A program made the position numbers and the translations under genes. This document shows positions 45,308 through 50,784 of a DNA stretch of 50,784 nucleotides, piece by piece (position 1 is the stretch's first letter; every line of letters starts with the position of its first letter). This stretch comes from a candidate division SR1 bacterium. Lineage in GTDB: Bacteria; Patescibacteriota; Gracilibacteria; Absconditabacterales; Absconditicoccaceae. The notes under the pieces were generated by a model. That model ran no database searches. It was not told the origin of the DNA and was given only the letters and a program-made list of their open reading frames with translations. The stretch spans positions 1 through 50,784 of the forward strand of contig SKJI01000009.1 of the NCBI GenBank assembly GCA_007115995.1, given 5' to 3'.

Positions 45308-46519
45308 ATGACATTTGTTCCTGATAGAGCATTATTGAGAAAGTATGCTGATATTTTTGTGCATTTTGCATTGAATGATGGTAAGTCTATTGAACCATGA
45401 TCGGTGGTGTATGTGATGTTACCAGAGTGTGCAAAGCCGTTTTATTTGCCATTGCAGGCATCTATTTTGGAGGCGTGAGCATTTCCGATATTTAATTATA
45501 TTGCTGACGGTGTTGCAAGACATTTTTTGGACTCGTTGCCAAACAACCTTGTGGAGTTCTATCCCAAAGAGTACATGCTTGCAAGAACTGAGGCGATAGA
45601 TTATTCGATTGCAATTATTGCAGAAGCAGATAAACACGAAATGGATTGAGTCGATACCAAAAAGATGTTCCAACGTCAAAGAGCATGAAAGTTTTATAGA
45701 GACGCATTGTCCAAGAAAGAAGACGAAGGAAAGTTTACATGGACGTTGTGATTGTATGGGACGCAAGCGATGGCTGATGAAGTTGGAATGAGTCTAGAGG
45801 AGTACTGGAATCAGATTATTCAGGCGTGTTATTTGGACACACCAGATACAGTTGCAGAATGGAAGAACATAGACACAGCACTCATATCAATAAAAGAGCA
45901 TCTCAATAGTCTTGATATTCAATCAATTCATATGGTATGAGACGATTGTGATCTGACGATACAGCTTGGTTCTGATAGAAAATGGCTATGAGGGTCTGGA
46001 AGAAATATTCCATCGTTTGAGTTGTTTATTTCACCAGATTGGAGAGGAACACAAGGATGGATTCGTTTCAATCAGCCATTATATAGATATGGGACATTGA
46101 TAGAGTGAATTGAACTTGCATTTGAGAACTGACTCGTGACAAAAGCATCTGCAAAAACAAACGAGTCTGTCTTGCTTGATATGATCGCACAAGACAATGC
46201 CAACAAAGTAGGTGAGTATAGCTTGACTGATAGCCGTTTGAGTCGTATTACGAAATTTATGGGTGAGACATTGTATGATGAAAATGTTTGATGACCATAC
46301 TGAAATTCTCATATTGCCTTATGAAAAGCATACAAAGACTCGTATCCATGAGATCTATCAACTGTTACTGAAGCGCAGTGGGATGCAATGGGTTATAATG
46401 ATAGTGTGATTCATACAGATATGATTTCAACAACCAATAGAACTGTTACTGCAACAACAATATCTGGTGAAGAAGTAGTTATTTATAAAGATGGACATTT
46501 TACTTTTTGGAACCCATAA
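45308..46519 (+). CDS. M29 family aminopeptidase
   Basis: 403 residues. Family features: LLRKYADIFVHF start, DW.RGTQGWI.FNQPLY (family F..P....deG.v..t.pl), GIELAFENG, GE.SL.D.RLSRITKFMGETLYDENVGG with Glu ligands, and an HIALGKAY segment followed by NDS.IH.D (family NdSavHtD). Members are cytoplasmic metallo-aminopeptidases (AmpS/PepS). First gene of a closely packed plus-strand block; 1 nt before the nuclease gene. Confidence 0.88.
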
Positions 46520-46520
46520 G

Positions 46521-47711
46521 ATGGCTGTATACTCCTTTTCACAAATTTCTCTGTATAAAACGTGCCCGCGTAAGTATCGTTATAAGTATATCGATAAGAT
46601 TGATGAACCTGCAACCGCATGATCACCAGATTTGTTTTTGTGAACAGTAGTACATAGTGTCTTGGAAACACTCTATAAGCGTCTCAATGAGATGCAGCAA
46701 CCAACGCTTGATGATATGCTTACTCAACTTGATGAGTTGCGAGCAGAGCGAGATGAGAATGATATAGTTCTCAGAGAGTGACAAACCAAGGAGTCCTATT
46801 ATCGTAGAGCAACTGTTTATATTACTGAATATCGAAACACTTACACACCATTTAGTGATGTACGTACGATGGCTACTGAGCTTATGATGACGTTTAGTTT
46901 AGATGACGCTGAACAGTTTAAGTTTAGAGGAGTGATTGACCGTCTTGATAAGGAATGAAAGAGTCTCATTATAAATGATTATAAAACATGAAAATCTTTA
47001 CCACCTGAACAAAAAGATACGTATCAAGAGCAGTTAACATTGTATGCTTTGTGAATTAAACAAAAATATGGTAAGTATGCAGAAAAAATATACTGAAAAC
47101 TACACTATTTACACTTTAATACACTTGATGAGTGGGAGATTACTGAGCAAAAATTACATGATGTTGTCGAAAAATACTCAGCAGTAATACAAGAAATTGA
47201 AGCAAAGCGTTTTTATCATGCAATGTGAACAGACGATCAGTTTCCTGCTGTCGAAAATCCATCGTGTCAGTACTGTGCGTATCAGTCTATCTGTCCGTTA
47301 TGGACACATGCATCGATGGATGATGAGATTCTTTTGGGAGAAAAAACTGTACGTTCCTTGGTAGATGAGTATGCTGAGATTACAAAACAAGCAAATGAGC
47401 TTGATAAACAGAAAAAAATGCTCAAAGAGCAGCTTCTAGTATATGCTGAAACCCATAACATACAAAAACTTATTGGTAATGAATATATCGCAACTGTTGC
47501 TGCGCAAACACATTATTCTATTGTTGATCATGATAGCCTGCTCAATGCGTTGAAACAGCTAGGTAAAGAGACAGAATTACTGCGTGTTGATAGATTTGCA
47601 CTTGCTCGCGTTATCAAAGATGGCTCTGTTATGCTTTGAGATCTTGCATGAGTAAGTCCACAAGAATCACTATCATTGAGAACAAAAAAGAATAAAGACG
47701 CAAGCATGTAG
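46521..47711 (+). CDS. PD-(D/E)XK nuclease with Fe-S cluster (AddB/Cas4-like)
   Basis: 396 residues. One Cys in YKTCPRKYRYKY (residue 15), and three in CQYCAYQSIC (about 248-257), give the four-Cys Fe-S pattern of AddB, RecB-C and Cas4 nucleases. Between them lie GTVVHSVLE (His), GVIDRLD (Asp near 140) and NDYKTGK (D-x-K), the PD-(D/E)XK core. After the cluster is a C-terminal helical region of about 130 residues. It degrades or trims DNA ends. No cas or add genes are beside it, so a repair role is more likely than CRISPR adaptation. Confidence 0.85.
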
Positions 47712-47737
47712 TTTTTTATTGCTAACAAGTTGTTTGT

Positions 47738-49312
47738 ATGAGATTGAAAGATACTATACTATCAGAGAAAAAGCATTCTTTTTACTCGACTCTGAAGTGT
47801 CTTTTTTCTCGTTGATGATGAAATATGCTCTTATTTCTTATAGTTATTGTTTGCATACTGTTATTATTTGCTCATCCTTTGTGATTTTATTGATGAGAAC
47901 AGATACCGTTGTGATATGATCCATGATTGTATAAGTTATTCTTTCAAGCTTTTGATACTCTTGTACAAACACAACCATTTTCTTGGTGAGGATTGCCATG
48001 ATGGATGCAGAGTATGTATGAGCCTTTTTTGTGAATAGTGTATGCACTATGAGTATCTGTTTGATGAACATTTTTGTGAGATTTATGACCTACATGGATG
48101 GTCCTTTTTGGAATTATACGGATGATTTTTTTTGTTGTTTTATGAGTATGAGTGTATACGCGTTCTCTGATAAAAGAATCGTTATGGATTTGGATTGGTG
48201 CAGTAGCGATGAGCTCATTTGTATTATATCAGTTATATCGATGGTGATATTTTAAACAACTCCTTGCGTCAGCATTGTTATTATGTGGTTTTGGTATGAT
48301 GTTGAGAAAAACAACGTTACCATATCTAGTCGCTGCCTTATTGTGTTTACTTGCTGCGAGTGTAACACATAGACCTGCGATTATTTTGGTAATAGTCGGA
48401 CTTGTTTTATGGTTTTTACTGAACCATGAGCAGGAGTATCGTCGTGCATTATTGCTCTGAGGGATGCTATTGGGAGGATGAATCGTAGGATGGTATTGAA
48501 GCTTACTGGAGTTTCAGTTTCGACCGATGATTGATGAGATTATGCAGTATATAACTTTGCGTCATACACCAGATTATTATTGAGGAACAGGCACTTTCCT
48601 TACGATTCGTGACTATATGCTGACTAATGTGATTATTGCTTTATGATGAGTGCTCTGAACGGCATGGATGCTGTGAGGTGTGTCAGGTCGTGAGCATCGT
48701 TTTCATGCAGGCATGTTTGTTGTTTTGTGTATATGGATCTGATTAGAATGATTTTTCTTTCAAAGAATGATAGGGTATATCGAATTGTTTTTGATACCTT
48801 GATTTGTCTACTTACTTACAAAGGTGTATCATAAGAGATCAGTATTACTTTATCGAATTGTTGTAGTAGTACTTTTATGACAGTTTGGATTGAATGCATA
48901 CTGGCAGCAAAGGGTAAGACATCCATTGATCGAACAAACAGAATTTACCTTTATCAGCACGATCAATGATCGTATTCAGTATCCAGCGATCATTGTTGTT
49001 CCATGAATTTATTATTCACCTTGGATAGCATGATGGACGCATGCATCAGTGATTGCTCCCTGATTGTTTGATCTTAATCAACGATGAGATGCAACACAAT
49101 GACGAGCAAAATATCGACGGTCTGCAACTGGTGATGAAAAATGTCTTGCTTTGTATGAGTATTATTATAAGAATAGAGAGAACTACGTAATGTATGTTCG
49201 AGTCTGATCAAAACAAGAAACTACACCAATGGATGGATTTTGTTTTGAAGAGCTTGTGCGTTATGCCTGATGATATTTTATTTTTTACCGTGTAGTGTTT
49301 GATGTGGAGTAG
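47738..49312 (+). CDS. GT-C-like polytopic membrane protein
   Basis: 524 residues, about 11-12 membrane helices, with loop sequences typical of lipid-linked sugar transferases but no clear catalytic motif such as DxD or an aspartate pair that I can assign. An extracytoplasmic C-terminal segment of about 120 residues contains HASVIAPGLFDLN and a Cys-bearing DGFCFEEL tail. Overlaps the next gene by 11 nt; followed by a GT2 gene. A glycosyltransferase of GT-C type is the best guess. Confidence 0.55.
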
Positions 49313-49676
49313 TTCGTATCGTGATCATATCATAACAGTATTGCTCTTTGTTTGTGCTGTTGTACTCTTACTACTTGATGCTCATCAGGGAGTATTATTT
49401 CGAGTACGTATGGTTATCTGATTTGTAGTGTTGTTATGTCTACCAGGATGGTGGATAGCAAAACGATTGCTTGATGATGAACGTCATGATCAGTTGGAAA
49501 TTGCTTGATTGAGTATTGCATTATCACTCTGACTAGTTCCACTTGTGACATATTATCTATTACTTTTAGGGTTTGTGATGAGTCCTTTGCTTGTAGTTGG
49601 TACGGCATGATGTATTACTCTTGTAGGTATGATAGGATTCTTTTATAAATCTCACAAACGTTCAAGAGTATCGTAA
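49302..49676 (+). CDS. Small four-helix membrane protein
   Basis: 124 residues, four membrane helices in pairs (about 10-27, 36-52, 73-92, 96-115), with a short charged C-terminal KSHKRSRVS. Loosely like DUF1616-type small proteins; no firm family. Its start overlaps the upstream gene and it stops 32 nt before the GT2 gene, suggesting a role in the same pathway. Confidence 0.55.
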
Positions 49677-49708
49677 TGGGGTTTTGTTTATTTTTTTAGT
49701 ATTGATTT

Positions 49709-50653
49709 ATGAAAGTTATTATTCAAATTCCATGTAAAAATGAACAAGATATGCTCCCAGTTGTTCTTTCTGAGTTACCAACAACACTTCCGTGAGTAGA
49801 TATTGTTGAGTATCAAGTTATTGATGATTGAAGTACAGACCAAACGTATAAGATTGCAAAGTCATTATGAGTACATCATGTTGTACAGTTTAGAAAGAAT
49901 AGAGGATTGGGAAATGCGTTTAAGGCATGAGTAACGAATGCACTCTTACAGGGTGCAGATATTGTTGTTAATACTGATGCTGATAATCAGTACCCATGAG
50001 AGTATATTGAACAGCTTGTCGCACCTATTCTTGCTGGGAAGGCTGATATCGTCATCGGAGATAGAAATCCTACAAAATCACCGCATTTTCATCGACTCAA
50101 AAAGAAACTCCAGTGATTATGAAACTGGGTTGTGGGATCGCTTGCGTGAGTGGCAATGCCAGACGCTGTAAGTGGCTTTAGAGCATATAGTAAGGAGAGT
50201 CTTTTGGTGCTTAATGTGACATCACAGTTTAGTTATGTGATTGATACTATTATTCAAGCACACAAAAAATGACTCCAAGTCGACCGAATTTCAATACACA
50301 CAAACCCACCTACTCGTCCGTCTAGACTGTTTGATAACATTTTTCAACATATTCAAAAATCTACGGCAAATATCGTAAGAGTCTATACGATGTACGAACC
50401 GTTTAGAATATTTTTTCTTGCGAGTGTACCGTTTTTTCTTGTCTGATGATTCTTTATTTTTAGGTTCTTTTGGTTATTTTTTACAATATGATCAGATTGA
50501 AATATCCAATCGTTGATTTTAGCAGCGATGCTCGTGATGGTCTGATTTAATCTCTTTTCTCTTGGTGTAGTTGGTGATGTTATTGCAAAAAATAGAGCAC
50601 TCATCGAAGAAAGTATGACGATGATCAAGAAGTTGTCTGATAGGAGAGGGTAG
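49709..50653 (+). CDS. GT2 family glycosyltransferase (dolichol-phosphate-mannose synthase-like)
   Basis: 314 residues. GT2 GT-A domain: VIIQIPCKNEQ start, IDDGSTDQT (nucleotide-binding DD/DGS), TDADNQYPGEYIEQLV with the DAD acidic motif, and GDRNPT and VSGFRAYS lid segments; then two C-terminal membrane helices (about 235-255, 270-295). Matches polyprenyl-phosphate sugar transferases (DPMS/GtrB) that load a lipid carrier with hexose. With the upstream GT-C-like protein it could form a donor/transfer pair. Last gene of the window. Confidence 0.88.
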
Positions 50654-50784
50654 GGGGATTATGTTGTTAAACCTCAGTAGAAATGTCAGTAGTTATAACT
50701 CAAGTTAAATTGACATAAATATACAGATTTAAGGATGGAGCACAACTAATAAGGAAGTATTTTATAATTTAGGTTTGTTTCTCA
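50654..50784. other. Right-edge non-coding stretch
   Basis: 131 nt after the GT2 stop. Short interrupted frames only; no promoter, repeat or start codon that I can support before the window ends. Confidence 0.35.

Noticed and set aside
46521-47711. Cas4 and therefore a CRISPR locus
   Set aside because: No repeat-spacer array and no other cas gene in the window; the nuclease core is shared with AddB/RecB proteins.

Overview
The window is bacterial, AT-rich, and uses genetic code 25: TGA is read as glycine and only TAA and TAG stop translation. Read with the standard code, almost every gene falls apart. Read with TGA = Gly, long family-typical proteins appear, with Gly exactly where the families need it: the DnaA P-loop, the SecG GGLGAG loop, the PBP KTG box, and the GGQ motif of release factor 1, encoded TGA-TGA-CAA. 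This code is known from Absconditabacteria (SR1) and Gracilibacteria (BD1-5) of the Patescibacteria/CPR; the window does not clearly separate the two. I saw no rRNA, tRNA, CRISPR array, insertion sequence or prophage.

Layout. 146-1627: a CPR-type cysteine-rich protein. 1782-6125 (minus): apparent operon pnp, lipoprotein, two membrane proteins, MIP18/DUF59. 6413-8884 (plus): membrane-anchored PKD protein. 9034-13031 (plus): tightly overlapping operon with DNA polymerase III delta'-like ATPase, RNase P protein-like gene, AI-2E-type permease, a small membrane-anchored protein, and a glutamate-racemase-like protein lacking both catalytic cysteines. 13009-16418 (minus): free-standing AlaRS editing/C-Ala protein, acidic membrane protein, TPR protein, PSP1-like protein. 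16551-19600: a decayed gene start leading into a 902-residue protein with near-identical TPR-like repeats. 19717-22405 (plus): YraN-like, S41 protease, UPF0020-type methyltransferase.

22414-25191 holds two broken genes: one with an in-frame TAA and an A7 frameshift, and a class V aminotransferase split by one TAA. 25212-27877 (minus): dnaA-rlmN. 28175-28639: His-rich membrane protein. 28810-33652 (minus): operon secG, peptide-binding protein, M50 protease, prfA, mscS. rnpB (RNase P RNA) lies at about 33747-34089, then a DUF368 transporter.

The most distinctive region is 35244-41796, all on the plus strand: a sortase, a secreted coiled-coil/M23/glucosaminidase-like protein whose M23 zinc ligands are missing, four tandem VirB2/TrbC-like pilin paralogues (three sharing an AGPAGT tail), and a transglutaminase-like Cys-His-Asp protein. 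I read this as a candidate cell-surface assembly locus. It is followed on the minus strand by a DsbA-like protein and a class B penicillin-binding protein. The right end (45308-50653, plus) carries an M29 aminopeptidase, an Fe-S PD-(D/E)XK nuclease, and a glycan block of a GT-C-like membrane protein, a small membrane protein and a GT2 glycosyltransferase.
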